Source of the DNA: Apostichopus japonicus
Lineage: Eukaryota; Echinodermata; Holothuroidea; Aspidochirotida; Stichopodidae
Assembly: GCF_037975245.1 (NCBI RefSeq)
Contig: NC_092576.1
Span: forward strand, 24,887,611 to 24,951,610
Length of the DNA stretch: 64,000 nucleotides
Direction: 5' to 3'
Both the position numbers and the translations under genes were made by a program. Below, one piece after another: positions 41,080 to 56,000 of this stretch; the first letter of the stretch is position 1; each line of letters opens with the position of its first letter. The notes beneath the pieces are model-generated. The model ran no database searches. It had not been told where the DNA came from and worked only from the letters and a program-made list of their open reading frames with translations.

Positions 41080-44000
41080 CATTCAATACGAGAATGATTG
41101 AATAAAATATGTCAGTTCCAGAAACATATGTAATCTATTCTTCTCTGTAGATGAATTATATTATGTCTTGTTCATTATCTTGCACACGTTTGTATTTCTA
41201 ACATCTTAGTGTCGTGGAGGAACTACGGTTACAGTCTGAATCTTCAATCCGGTGCTTGGAAGGTATGTTTTGTTTGTCTTTATTTCCACGTGTACTTTGA
41301 TGGGCGTGATTCAATTTGATATATAAAAAAAATGAATACTTGATCGAAGTTTTTAACACCACCTTGTCAAGCATAATGTAACAATAGTGGAATGTCAAAT
41401 ATTTTAATTTGTAATTATGATGGACTGTTGATTACATTGAGCAACAATATATATTGTTTTATATGCAATTTGAACATTTCTAAGCTTTATAAATGATTAT
41501 GTAAATGATACATACGATACCAAACTCATATTTTAAAAGATATTGACAAATGCCGCATTACAAGCATTTTATACAAACACAAAGAACGATAGATACGTAC
41601 CATTTCAGTAAACAATATCGTTAACATTAACAAGCCACAATGTGACAATTGCCATACGCACCATTTGACATCGGCAGTTTAATATGTATAATGATCCAAA
41701 AATAGCGGAAATCTTAGATTTACGTGTTGCCATGATTAATAATACAGTAGACACTAAGACTCTAACGTGCTTATTAACGTTAATATCATTTCAATCGGGT
41801 AAACAAAGCCGACAATTCAGTCTAAACTTGCGTACGGGTAATATCCACTTGAAAATCTGTGGGAATCTAATGCACCTTTAAATTTGTGATCAGTCTTTAC
41901 AGAAAAAACGAAGTCAGATTGTTTTCATAATCATTGATATGAATATATTTTATGACGAATAAATCAATGACATGCCATAAATTCCTTTCTGGCTACTCAT
42001 TGCCGTACTAAATGCAGCATATTTAGGAGCGAGACCCAGACCCAGATATGGCAATACCCGAGTGTACAATACTGGTATTACATTTGGAACAGTATGATAG
42101 TTTGATCAATTACAGACTTATACGTAACACTGGCAGGTTGTTACATTTGATAATCAAACAAACTAAGCTGCTTAAACTGACGAATGCGACGCTCGTATGG
42201 AAAGCCGTTTTAACATTTAATAAGGAATTTCAGATATCTCGAAATAATTTCAGATATCTCAAATTAAATTACAGAAATCTCCAATTTATTTAAGAAATCT
42301 ACAAATAATTGCAGATATCTTAAAATCAATTTCAGATATCTCGAAATACCAGAGAATTTCAGATATCTGAAATTGAATTCGAGATATCTGAAATTGAATT
42401 CGAGATATCTGAAATTGAATTTGAGATATCTGAAATTGAATTCGAGATATCTGCAATTCTATTTCAGATATCTGAAATAGAATTTCAGATATCTCGAATT
42501 CAATTTGAGATATCTGAAATTGAATTCGAGATATCTGCAATTCTATTTCAGATATCTGAAATAGAATTTCAGATATCTCGAATTCAATTTCTGATATCTG
42601 AAAATTCCCGATTAAATGTTAAAATGGCTTTCCATACGTACGCCAATTTAACATTTAATCGGGAATTTCTGCATATGCATTTCAGATATCTGGAATTCAA
42701 TTGCAGATATCTCGAATTCAATTTCGGATATCTCGAATTAGAATTGCAGATATCTTGAATTCAATTTCAGATATCTCGAATTCAATTTCAGATATCTCGA
42801 ATTAAATTTCAGATATCTGAAATAGAATTTCGGATATCTCGAATTAAATTTCGGATATCTCGAATTAAATTTCAGATATTTCGAATTAAATTTCAGATAT
42901 CTGAATTAGAATTTCAGATATCTCGAAATCTATTTTAGATATTTCAAATTCAATTGCAGATATCTGAAATAAAATCTCAGGTATCTCGAATTAAATTTAA
43001 GATATCTCGAATGGAATTTTAGATATCTGAAATAGAATTTTAGATATCTAAAATAAGAAACAATTTAAGATATCTAAAATTCCGGATTAAATGTTAAAAT
43101 GGCGTTCCATATGCTCGCTCAAATCAGATGTACAGAGAAAAGAATGTAAGAACATCCCCCACCCGCCCTTACCGTCTAGCTGTTGCAAAATATAGCGTTT
43201 TCTTTCCTGCTTTGGGGGATACAGGTGTGTTACAGTTGCCGACATTGAATCATTTGATTTGTCATCTGATGAGCTGCATTACACAAATGAAGCCAGTATA
43301 GAGGACATAATTAATGACCACTTGATTTTGGAAAGGCTTTAATTCTTAAACCTGTCGTAGTATAACACACATTCATCCATTACCGTTTAAACAGAAAAGA
43401 ACATAACCTAAAGAAGTAAGAGCAGTTGTTTACGGTGTACCACATATTGCGGGAATTACATCAAGCACGGTTGTGTAAACGTCGGTAGGGAATGGTTATT
43501 TAGCTGTGGGATAAAGATATGTATTATGTGTTTTGAGTTTTGTTTACTTGTTTTGTGTATATTTTGATGCCGTTTTTCTACTTCAACAATACAGTTCATT
43601 GAGCTGGTTACCGATTGTTACATTCAAAGTATATTTCATGTTTGGTTATCTGATTATAGCAAATAAACCAATGGAATCATCTATGGACATTTTAATTGAA
43701 ACAAAAAGCAATGATTTTTGTGTCATATTATCAGGTTGATGATGTAGATACAGTCAAGGGAATATGCACAATGCAAGTGACTATTGGAGAAGATGACAGT
43801 GAGGTACTACAGAGATGTACTATACAGCTTCTGGAGAACGCATCTCACCATGACGTAAGTCAGTAACTGTGTCCCGCCGTACGTTCATTTAGCAATTATG
43901 TGTTATTAGTAAAGTAAAAGCAATACGTTATATAGCATTTGCTTCTCGTTAATGCACATCTAAGGTAATTTCTATAACAATAACAGGTCGTATTGGACGT

Positions 44001-47000
44001 AAATGTACAATTGTACCGTAAATTAGCATATTAAATCTTTTGTCTTAGAATAACGGCTGAATGCAGTTTTTAATTGCAGAACGTAACAAGAAATAACTGT
44101 CTCTAACGATGAATCTAATGATTTGATATTTATTACATATCCTTTCTCTTCATCTAAAATTACACGTTATAACTGTTTTCTTTACAATTTACGTACATTG
44201 GGACACTGTCTAGTTTGTAATTCTAGTGAAGTGAAGGTGTATTATATGGGTGATGAGAATTATGCACAGAATGTGTCTAATAAACATGTTAGTTGCTACA
44301 AATATTAAAATATATAAGTCCAGCGAAAATACTTTGCCATCTGCATATAAATAAGGTAAAAACTTAGCTTCGTTTTGCACAAACTGTGTTATGTTACGCT
44401 TTAGCGCAGTTGTTCTATCGATAAACTACATTTGTTTTAACAGCTCCATAATTGACTACGCGCTCAATTTACTACGCAGGAAATAGTAGAATGATTACCA
44501 CTTTTACTTGCGATGTGTTTCATAGCATACAATTACTAATGGGGCATATACATCTGTATGTATCAAGTAAGTAAGTAAAACTTTATTTCATCCCAAAAGG
44601 GAAAATACAAGCTCGCATATGTACATATAAGACAATTTATACAAGATGATAAAGGGTAAAAAGACATAAGAATGACAAACATGAGAGTATCAGAGAATTA
44701 AAGTATAAAAGTTTAAAGGCGTGATGATAAAACAAATGTACTCTCTTAAAATGAGAGACTGAAATTTCAGTCTAATCGACTGAAATTTCAGTCTAACGAT
44801 GGATGGAATAAGGGATCAGACTACTTAGACTGAATTCCAGTCTGAAATGTAAAGACTGAAGGTCAGTCTTAATTAAACTAAATACTCTTCAGTCTAATAG
44901 ACTGAAAATCAAACCACTTTAGACTGAACAGCCAGCAGTTTAGACTGATTTATTGCAGCACCAGTCTTAATTAGATTGAATACTTTCAGTCTATTAGACT
45001 GATATCAGACTGAACAGTCGGTCCTTTAGACTGAATTATTACACATCACAGCTATACTGTCAATCTTATAAACTGCAAATTCTGTATTGAACAAGCTTTT
45101 CTATTGATCCTCCGTGTTGGCTAAGTGCTGGAATTCTTCAATATAGATGCATTTAAGGTCATGAAAGACAACATTCAATGATCTGTTAATACAGGGGAAT
45201 TTACTGAAAGGTGCTACTTCATGGAGTGACTTCGCCTTCACATCCAATCATGTTAGGCTATAACGACCAGAAAATCGTAGTGACAGTCACACACAAAGTA
45301 CATTAAAAATGGTATTCCATCAAGAAATATAATTGTCAATATCCACCGAACAGTAATTTTATTTCCACTAACCCACTTATATATTCTTATTTAATTTTCG
45401 TTATCATATTAAAAAAAAAAATAAAAACTACAATATTCTGAGGGATGTTCAACAAAACATGTTATCTTTCCAACAAACGTTCAAATTATAAAGATACTTT
45501 ACATAACAGTGACATATTTTCAGTTCAATATTAATCTGTCAAATTTCTGCTTGAATTGGGCCATCTAAAATGTTCTTTAATTTTTTTTGAAAAGGATTAG
45601 GTGAGCTGAGAACAGATCAGTGGTGTCGCCAATGGGTGGCCTGGGGAACCCCTCCCCCGAGAGGGAATTTACAAATAGACATATCACCAACCAAGATTCA
45701 AATGTCTGGCAACACCACTGCAACAGAAAGCACTTTAAATTATTTGCATGTCACCACCAGGTGGTAATACCCTGGAATTCATTGACAACACAGCTGTAAA
45801 TTGAGTCGTTATATACCCAGCTGATCCCATCTCCCGATCTCATTGAACTTTAAATTTTCCACTGTAAAGGATATAGTAACTATACGATCCTGCCTTTACA
45901 ACAGGGATAGGATGGAAACACGACGATAGTACAATTGATCTGGTACATTGCCTTTTTTCCAGTTGTGAATCATTAATGTATAGTAGCAACAATTTCTTAG
46001 AATGATTTCAAAATGGGGAAAACATATGACAAATTTTCAGCAGGTTATTTATAAAATATTAGGAATGGTTAAACAACATTTCAGTGCGGTCAACATTTAA
46101 TACTTTGTGTTTCAATGATATAGATTGGCGATTGCTGAAAGTCATTATCCAGCACACAAAACAAAATATTACAAGCAGTTGACAGAATGGCAATAACTTC
46201 ATAATGGCTATTAGATAAACATGAATTATTATATACTGCATTCACGATTTCATGATATGGAATTCATATAAAGCAAATTTGTATGCAAAAACAGTACATG
46301 TGACTATTATACCACCCTCAATTATTTCTTAACTTTCTGATAGTAATCATATATAGTGATTTTGATTGGGATTTCAATCAAATTTTAAAGTTTTATAAAT
46401 TATCTCACGTGAATCCTTTAATGTCGGCCTCTAGCTGAAAAAGAAATGTCACTCGAGAGTCGACTAAAAAATTGAAAACAGTTTTGACTCATTACATCAC
46501 TAAAATTTAAAAAAAATGGGGGGGGGAATAATGAGGAAAGGATATTCTCAAATGGAATTTTCTACAGTTACTGACTTTATAATAATCAGGTTACTTGCTT
46601 TTCATGGAACAAATTATGGAATATTGTGCACAATAAATAATATTAGCTTAATTAATTGCTTAATTAAATAAACCTTCAACATAGTGAGTGCAGTGAAATG
46701 TAGGAACATTAAAGTAAACATTAAAATAACATGCTCGAAAAATCATACAACAAAGTTTTTTTGGCAACTAGGTGTTTGTTTAATTACATTCATAATTAGA
46801 TCAGTATCATTAAAAAACATTTTTAAAAACCAAAAATCAATTAAATATTTATTTCTGGAGCCCTCCCTATTCATATAAAACTGTTTGTAAACTCCGGGTA
46901 ATCAATTTAACGTTTTAGGGTATGTGTTAGTTACTCCTTAAAGGCATTGAAGATTTGTCCCAAACAGCATGCAGCCATCTGAAAAAGTTAACTTTCTGTT

Positions 47001-50000
47001 GCTTGCAAGTGATGTTTGTTCGTGTCGCTAAAAAAGACAGACAGTAATGAAACGTGATACCTTGATATCTTTAGCTGGACCTGAGATGTTCATCGCTGTA
47101 TCGTTTATACACTGTAATGTGGGTATTGACCGTAGCTGTATGTACTGACTGTACACTAGTGTCTAATTACCGACGGTAGCAAGCTGTGTTTGTATTTTCT
47201 GGGATCGATGGCAGTGTCTAACACTTCTGTTACACCTCATTCGAAACTAGGTCAGATTACCGGCATTAGACGTTCTTTTTGCGCGAGTCTTCACACCCTT
47301 TTAAAGCTACTCCATGCTGACACACGTGGTTCCGGACTACAGAGCAATAAAAAAGTAACATTCACTCCTTGAAGTAACTCCATGCTGGCTGCCCTTATAG
47401 ATGTGGCATGGATACGGACGAGAGACTTCACTTCTGTTGGTTGCAAAATTCCATACACAAAACTAGTGTTGTAGAGGGGGAGCATAGTCTATGTTAAATG
47501 TATGTTCTACGCCTCTGTCCCAGCTGGAATGGCCAGTTTATCTGCCACAATGAAGAATTGTTTGGGGTTCAATTCTGGTCCGAGAGATAGGATGAAAGGC
47601 TGTCAATATTGTCCTTGTCTGCCCTGTGCTGCACTCTCAATATCTGTGCCCTCCTGTTTGGTGAAGATAAAAATAAATGTGATAAAGGACAAGCAATATG
47701 GTATAAATCAAAACATTCTTAAAAAAAGATATGTTGAGAGGTAGAGAGACTAGACTAGAATAATATTTAGGAGAGAATGGAGAAACAAAAACATGACTGG
47801 CATTGTACAAAGGAGATATATCAATTCACGATAGGCAGCAATATGTCATCCATGGCGGGTGAGATGTGTTATGTGAAGGTGGATTCAAATTCAACCTAAC
47901 ATTTATGGGTTATCATGTTGATTTTGGCAGGTACATGGTTACCAAGCAAGGTTTGTTGTTAGTTGTTTTCAGAAATTTCTCTTTTTAAGGATAAATTGTT
48001 CATGACATCTCCTGATTCCATTACATCAGCATAGAAAACCAGTGAACAAGGAATATGATTTACATTTTAGCCTACTGATTTCACTAATATGTCTATCTGC
48101 TTGTAAAAGAAACTGATTTCATAACATTAGTGAATGGTAATATTACTGTAAAATCTTATAATAAAGACTGATGGCCCACTATATGTTTAATAAAATAACA
48201 AAAGCATACCAATTCTTTTCCAGTTTCCACATGATTTAAATACAATGGTAATGGTTTAACAGAATCGTGTTAGCTTCATGCTGTAATGGCTGTAGAAGTC
48301 ACTACATTTTTTCAAATAATTAAGGGTGCTTACAATCTATGCATAATAGTACTGTGTTTTGCAATTTCTTGAGCATTATTATGTTCAAGTATTTGTTATG
48401 AGGTTAACCTAGCCTAGATTCATTTGGGACGATCGAGTACATATTGCAGTCCTGACAAGCGTGCTTATTCGCCCGACGATTGGGTTCATATGCAGGACAG
48501 GCGGGCTAATTTGCCCAACGATCTGGTACCGTGATAGCTTCATGCTGTAATGGCTGTAGCAGTCACTACATTTTTCAAATAATTAAGGGTGCTTACAATC
48601 TATGCATAATAGTACTGTGTTTTGCAATTTCTTGAGCATTATTATGTCCAAGTATTTGTTATGAGGTTAACCTAGCCTAGATTCATTTTGGGACGATCGA
48701 GTACATACTGCAGGACAAGTGTGCTTATTCGCCCGACGATCGGGTACATATGCAGGACAGGCGGGCTGATTTGCCCGACGATCGGGTACATACGCAGGAC
48801 AGGCGGGCTGATTTGCCCGACGATCGGGTACATATGCAGGACCGGCGTGCTTATTCGCCCGACGATCGTGTTAATAGGCCCCACCAATTATAACAACAGC
48901 CTAGGCCCTATTTGCTATAGTACAGCCTAGCTAGGCCTACCTCGCGCACAAGCCTAGAATAACTAACGTTACGAACTGCCAAGCTTTTATTCTGTATTAA
49001 TTGGAAAACAACAAAAAACATACATACATACCCTCGAACACTGTTATCACTTCTTCGTGGAAACCTTTATTTTTTTTTTTCCAAGTATTTGTTATGAGGT
49101 TAACCTAGCCTAGATTCATTTTGGGACGATCGAGTACATACTGCAGGACAAGTGTGCTTATTCGCCCGACGATCGGGTACATATGCAGGACAGGCGGGCT
49201 GATTTGCCCGACGATCGGGTACATACGCAGGACAGGCGGGCTGATTTGCCCGACGATCGGGTACATATGCAGGACCGGCGTGCTTATTCGCCCGACGATC
49301 GTGTTAATAGGCCCCACCAATTATAACAACAGCCTAGGCCCTATTTGCTATAGTACAGCCTAGCTAGGCCTACCTCGCGCACAAGCCTAGAATAACTAAC
49401 GTTACGAACTGCCAAGCTTTTATTCTGTATTAATTGGAAAACAACAAAAAACATACATACATACCCTCGAACACTGTTATCACTTCTTCGTGGAAACCTT
49501 TATTTGTAAGAAAAGTTCTTAAAGACTCAGCCATTGCTAATTTATAACCTTTACTCTAGCTTAGACATACTGTACGGTCGTCTGTCTCGTTCATGCCTAG
49601 CTGTGTGTACGGCGTGCGTACGTACAGTACAGCGAGTACCTGGCTAAGCGAAGAATATAGTAGTATATATGTACACAAGTTGTAGCGCTCGTTGTCACAC
49701 TTATTTTTGTGCGGCGTATTTGCAAGTTTTCGGATGACGTAGGCGCATTTCTGTTCTCTGATTGGATACATTTTTCAGTGGAATACAGAGACTGAAAATG
49801 GTAAGATGACATGCCACATGTGATTAGCTGATTGGTTAATAAAGTCAGTCCAAAACAGCGACTGAACGGTGTAACTGATAATACAGTCTAAGTAGAGTGT
49901 TTCTCAGTCTAAACTCAGTGTATAACACTGAAAAAAATTTCAGTCTCAAAGAAGACTGAATTCTTCAGTCTAACATTTTAAGAGAGTAACACCCGAATAG

Positions 50001-53000
50001 ATATGTACAAATAAGGCAAATACAAGATGATAAAGAGTAAAAAGACAAAAGAATGGCAAACATAAGAGTAACAGAGAATTAAAGTAAAAAGTATAAAGGC
50101 GTGATAATATAACAAATGAACACCCGTATGGATGGCAAGAACGGGAAGAAAAAGCAGGCAACTAACGATTGAAACGGAAATTAAAGAGCTTAATGCACTG
50201 AGGGATAAAGGAAGATTTGTGTCGATTTGTTATTGCACTCGGAAGCCTCTTCCGCCCACTGCGAGATATTATTGCACTGTTGAGATTAGGAAACAATGGG
50301 TGATTCTCGTCCGCAAGGATGGCGTCGAGCTTAGACTCTATAACATTATGATACATACACTCCATTGTGAGCTGGTCCCCACCCAGAATACGGTTAGCCT
50401 GTCTGATAACAGAATCAATGCGACTTTTATCATAAGCAGTCACATTACCACCCCAGCAAGTCATACAATATTTAAACACGCTACAAATGACTGAGTTATA
50501 AAATATAGTGAGGATACGACTGTCAATGTTAAATTTACTCATTCTACGGAGACAGTATAGTCTAGGGTTTACTCTCTTTACCAAATAATCTATATGCTCA
50601 TGCCACGCCAGTTGATCATCAATAACAACACCAAGATATTTATAGGATGAGACTTGTTCTACGGGATTTTCTTTAATCACAACCTCTCTCGGTTGACCCT
50701 TGACCCTTCTAAAATCAATATTCATTTCCTTTGTTTTATTAACATTAAGTTCCAGGAAGTTCTTATCACAATAACCGACGAAATGATTAATTTCTTCCAG
50801 ATATTCCCTGTCATCATCCTTTTTAATCAAACCGACTAAGGCTGTATCATCTGCAAATTTAATTAAATGGCAACTGTCAGACGAGGATCTCACATCCGAC
50901 GTGTACAGAGTAAATAAAAATGGGGCTAGAACGGTTTCTTGTGGAGCACCAGTATTTGAGTATTGGACATCTGACATACAGTTGGATGAGCTAATGTGAA
51001 CATATTGAGAACGATTGGTAAGGTAGTTGAGTATCCAAAAAATGAGATCATGTGAAATATTCATATTTAACATCTTGTCGGCCAAAACATGAGGTTGAAT
51101 TGTGTTAAACGCAGATGAAAAATCAAAGAACATAATTCTGGCAGAATGACCTGATTTAGAATGTTCAAGGTGGGAATACAACTTCTCCAAGCAATTTAAG
51201 ACCGCGTCCTCTGTATTGCGATGGGCCCTATAAGCATATTGTTGAGGGTCGAGGTAGTCATCGACTAACGGCTTTATGTGCCGCAGTACAATTCGTTCAC
51301 ACGACTTCATCAGGACAGAAGTAAGGGCCACAGGCCGAAGGTCATTCATGCAGGATATGACAGCCTTTTTGGCTACTGGAATAATACAAGAGCGTTTCCA
51401 TGATACAGGTATTGTTTTTGTACAGAATGAAAGATTAAAAATGTGAGTAAAAATGTCGGCAAGTTGATTGGCACAGGTTTTCAATACCCGTGGTTTCAGT
51501 TGGTCTGGGCCGGCAGCTTTAAATGCATTTAAACGAGAAAATTCCCGATAAACTTCGCCCCTGGTTACACATAAAAAGGGTTTTCCCCCAGCACAGTCGT
51601 CTAATGACTCTCTGAGAAGATCAGCCTGTGTAGAAAAGTCATGACAATCAAATCTGTTGTAAAAATCATTCAATGCATTAGCGTAGTCAATAGAGGTATC
51701 AGGCAAATATGATTTATGATTGTTAACCATGTACCCACTCATCAAACGGATTCCCTCCAAGACTTCTTTCATATTATTTTCAGTAAATCGGTTTTCAATC
51801 TTACGCTTGTAAATAGCTTTCTCCTTTCTAATACAGTCTTTCAGTTCTTTCTGGACTGCTTTCAGTTCAGCTCTGTCCCCTCTGCCAAAGATGCCTTTCT
51901 TCCTGTTGATCACTGATTTGACTGTGCTGGTAATCCACGGTTTATTGTTTGGATACACCTTCACTTGCTTTGTAGGGACCGAGCAGTCTACGCAGAAGTT
52001 CACGTACCCGGTAATCGCATCTGTTAGTTCATCGATGTCACTTGAAGAACGGATAAACATGTCCCAATCTGTCGTATCCAGGGCAGATTGGGACATCAAC
52101 ACTTGGTTTGACCTCATATTGCAAGAAAACTGTAAAAACACTATGCTACTTACGTTCGCTACTTTGACCAGAAACTGAATCACAAACATATTTAGGTTAG
52201 TCATCAAACAGCTTGCTTCATTACATGTTTTATTATTGCATTCCACCCTCCGAGAAACAACGTAATGATTTAAATTTTATTAAATTTTCAAATGATGTAA
52301 CATATTTCAAATAACCAACTATTCTGTTTCATTTAGTATCGTAACTCTTTTTAGAAATATTAATCAGCTTCTCATAGCCTTGCCTATTGACACTTGTAGT
52401 ATACCTTCCTATTTGGGGCAGTAGCACTTCCTCCTGAAGGAAGCAACGCAACCTGAAACTGTCTATACGCGATCTCGGAACAGTAGCGGCTGTAGCAACA
52501 TCACATTCGAACTTTAACGGTATCCGTCCTAAAAAAGATGTGCTTGCGTATTTTTTCGACAGTGGGCAGTATATTTCAATCGTTATTTTGTGTTTGTGTG
52601 TTTGTAGGCTTTACCAATAAGGGGGCTAATTGTGACTCTCCGCTATAAAGTAACTTATCCGCTGAGTAGTTCAACAATCTCACACATTTGCACACGATGG
52701 GAATCCATGTGTTCTATAGGCTACTCATATAAAAAGTGTCTGCCAATGAGAGGCGGCAACATGAAAGAAATTACATACACAACAAAGGAGAAATATGTGC
52801 TGTGTATCAGTACACATTTGGCGTTATAAGCAGTTATGAGCCGAGAAGGGCAATTCGCTATAGAGCGCTTCGGAGAGACGTGCAAAGTGTTTCAAATGGC
52901 AACTGGGGAGCAGTTCTCGTGTTCAGAGGTGATCCGACGCCAAAACTTCTGCGACTCGCCCACACGGTTCACCCTATCGTCTGATTAAAGAAATGCAAAT

Positions 53001-56000
53001 ATAAACCTTACAACATATTAAGAATACATCCATTGTAAAAACGAATTGCAACTATGTGTTGTCCCTGCAAATAACACCTCTTTAACGTTGCACGCAAATG
53101 AGTTGTTTTGACAACTATATCGTTACATTGCGTGATTGATAATTACATGACATGATAATTTTATCACAATGCTCCATATTCCAAGCTCTCTTCACAGACG
53201 AAAAGTGCTGCTAAACTGAAACTGATATATTTGTCTAGTGTGAAAACATCCGAAGTATTGGACATTTTCACTTTTTGCTATACAGAATTGCGCCCTCTGT
53301 TATATTAATTTGCCCCAGAGCAACATATGATTCTCATTGTTGCCATTTTACAGACACTTTGATTGCGCGAGGTACATGACGTCATTTTGAGAGAGATGAC
53401 TGTACGTATGTACGTCCACTGAATCTTTTAATAGTTTAATGTTTACATCTCACTGGCATTGTCCTGTTAGAAACGTTCTTTCTATTACCATACATAGAAT
53501 AATGAGATCATAATAACTCACACATGGACAAAACCGCCAGACTGAAGGAAGGAATCACGATATATCAGTGCTTGTGGAATGGAATATGCACTGCAGGGGC
53601 AGGGAGATTTTTTGGAATACACAATTTGAAGGAGAACGCAAAATATTTGCTTTAAAAGCTAAGCATTATATTTGCTAATTATAACAGCCATCATTGATAC
53701 GTTCTGAGTGTATCCGTGTGTGCTGCTTTCGAGGTGTGACATCTCTTAAAACTATTTAACTCAATTCTGACTATTTAATTAGAATGCTCCCATGATCGAT
53801 ACATAATATATACCAGAGAGTAGTTATCCACAAAGCATGTAAGTTTATTTCTTTACTCTAAATACGCCCGAAACCGTTCATTGAAACCTTAATTGCGAGA
53901 TTGAAAGTGATTATGATGTACCATGCCGTGACTATTTGTGTTCAATGCATTATTTTGTAGATTCAGGACTTCATTTAAGATGCCAATATTATATTTACAC
54001 CTTTTGAAACAATGTTGAAGAAGTTTCAATGGTTTCGATTGTACCACACATACATGTAGTTTATTTATGTACTGTATAATATAGGTTTAACAATATCTAT
54101 GTACAGGAGAGTGATTTTGATAGCCCTTGATTTTTATCTCAATACATTACATGTATAGAGATATTGTAACAGTAAGTGGGACTTTCTCTTCTCTTAAAAA
54201 TTGTTCAGCGTCTTCAAACAAAGTTCTTTTTCTCTGGAATTTCCAGAGCAAGAATATATCATATAGACCAACAAAAGTTACTATTTTTTATTCCAGAATT
54301 GTATCTCATTCTGTGACTTTTTCACCGATTTATGTCCAAATCGGGCCAATTTGGACTGAAAACACACTTTGGCAGACCTGTTTTGCACACGCTCCAAAAC
54401 TTATGTTTTATGAAAGAGAATAGAATAGAACTGTCTTTCAACAGTGGTATCGTCTAAGATAGGGTCCTACGTATTATATATTTTATTAAAATTTTAAACT
54501 TTCATTTGTTGTTTACAGGTAGGTATTAATAAGAATTTTACTACCTGTATATGACATTTAATGGCTTTTATTTGCTTTATTTGATGTTTAAATGATTTTT
54601 CTTTCTTAAAACAACACTGAGCTGCCGCCCCTACTTTTAGTAAAAATGTCCGTTTTTGATGATTAAGCCCGCCCCCAAGTCTGTTTTGTAGCAGATTGGC
54701 TATGACTCATAACAGCTACATGTTAGATATACGAAAATGGCTACCCTCGCGAACAATTTCTGTTCTGTAGTTAGGTACGCGAGGTGTTAGTGTATTGCAT
54801 GCTAATTACATTCTGTACTGCTGAATTCTACGTAGTGCATTTAATGTATATTAGGCCTAGGCCTTCGTTTTTGTAACATCCATTTAAGGATAGTACTGGT
54901 GTTCAGCAAATCTAAATTTAGATATAATGACGTACAGATAGACAACAACTGTTACTTACACAGAGTTAATGTCAGTACCAATGAACTCGGCGCACTATTA
55001 ACTATCAACTGTGGAACGAGACCCTTGCACGCTCCCCTCATTGGAAATCCCCATAATAATAATGTATATTGAATATGTACTGCTTGAAACTAGAATGCTC
55101 TTTAAGACGTAATTCTTCCCAAGTATGTGCTGATGACGATATACCTACAGTTAGTCATTAATGGTATATAAATTTCCGTCATATCCCGTGGATATCAAAT
55201 TACGCAGTCTATTTGGATAGCACAGTGAATTTAAATAAGGCTAAGTCTAGAATCTTTATTGGACGGAGCTCTTTTGAGGGCGCTTAACCAATAACTACTT
55301 CTTTGTGTTAAATATATACCTTCTCACACTGAATATATTTGATCTCTACTTCAGAGTTAGTCTTCACGCGGTTCCTCTTTGTTCGCCTGCACAGCCTATA
55401 TGCTAAATGGTTTCCCTCCTTGGCTTGTACATCGTGACCTGACTGTGGCTAAGGATTCATATTTCAGTATAGCATTTAGGAAGGAACAAATGAATTATAG
55501 CCCTGAATTAACTAATTGGCAGATTCCGTCGATTGTTTCTACATGTTAACTTAATTTTCACCATCGATCGCTTCTCGAATCGCGTATTATTAATAACGGG
55601 GTAAAAGAGTACTGCTAAACCTTTGCAAACATGTTTGACATGTGTGAAAACATCAAACATTCCACTTGTGTTATTTTAGAACTGCGCCCTCTATTCAGTA
55701 ATGCGCTCCAGATTCATTATGGTTCCGATGTACGCATATTGCAGAACTTTTTCTTGTTCATGTTTCATACGACTGGCAAGCCGTTTTACCATTTTCCTCG
55801 CAATTCCACTTAAGTGAAAAACGTTTCACTTAAGTGGAATTAATTTCCACTTAAGTGGAATTCAATTTCAATTAAGTGGAATGCATTTCACTTAAGTGGA
55901 AAACATTTCACTTAAGTGGAAAACATTTCACTTAAGTGGAAAACATTTTACTTAAGTGGAATTCAATTCCACTTAAGTGAAATGTATTCCACTTAAGTGG

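Larger units (their letters stand above)
44741..49986. mobile_element. TIR element with AGACTGAA subterminal repeats (no transposase seen)
   Basis: The left end CTCTCTTAAAATG (44741-44753) is the exact inverse of the right end CATTTTAAGAGAG (49974-49986), with TA outside both. AGACTGAA and TTCAGTCTAA words recur at least 15 times within 300 bp of the left end and several times within 200 bp of the right. The interior holds tandem duplications but no transposase, so it is non-autonomous. The same terminal plan as the SAMD3-like element (TA, then (A)CTCTTAAAA, then a short repeated word) suggests one superfamily. Confidence 0.72.
44562..52260 (-). mobile_element. L2/CR1-like LINE, 5'-truncated, interrupted in its 3' UTR
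   Basis: The minus-strand RT frame at 52246-50162 is followed by a 3' UTR with two copies of a unit of about 130 bp (50000-50118 and 44617-44738). A (TTAC)n-type tail at 44578-44566 marks the end, as is usual for L2/CR1-clade elements. The endonuclease region is missing, so the copy is 5'-truncated. A 5.2-kb TIR element is inserted exactly between the two 3' UTR units. Confidence 0.78.

Noticed and set aside
42286-42540. Minus-strand frame of FQISEIE/QISRIQ repeats
   Set aside because: Reads through the AGATATCT palindrome array; no coding evidence.
42196-43111. CRISPR-like array
   Set aside because: Units are palindromic, variable and without constant-length unique spacers; the genome is eukaryotic.
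43264-43275. CTGATGAGC as a second hammerhead core
   Set aside because: No stem II or GAAA follows; a chance match inside the candidate terminal exon.
48672-49363. Repetitive 71-80-residue frames (MYPIVGQISPPVL...)
   Set aside because: They are translations of a 42-bp minisatellite, open on both strands because 42 is divisible by three, and duplicated with it.
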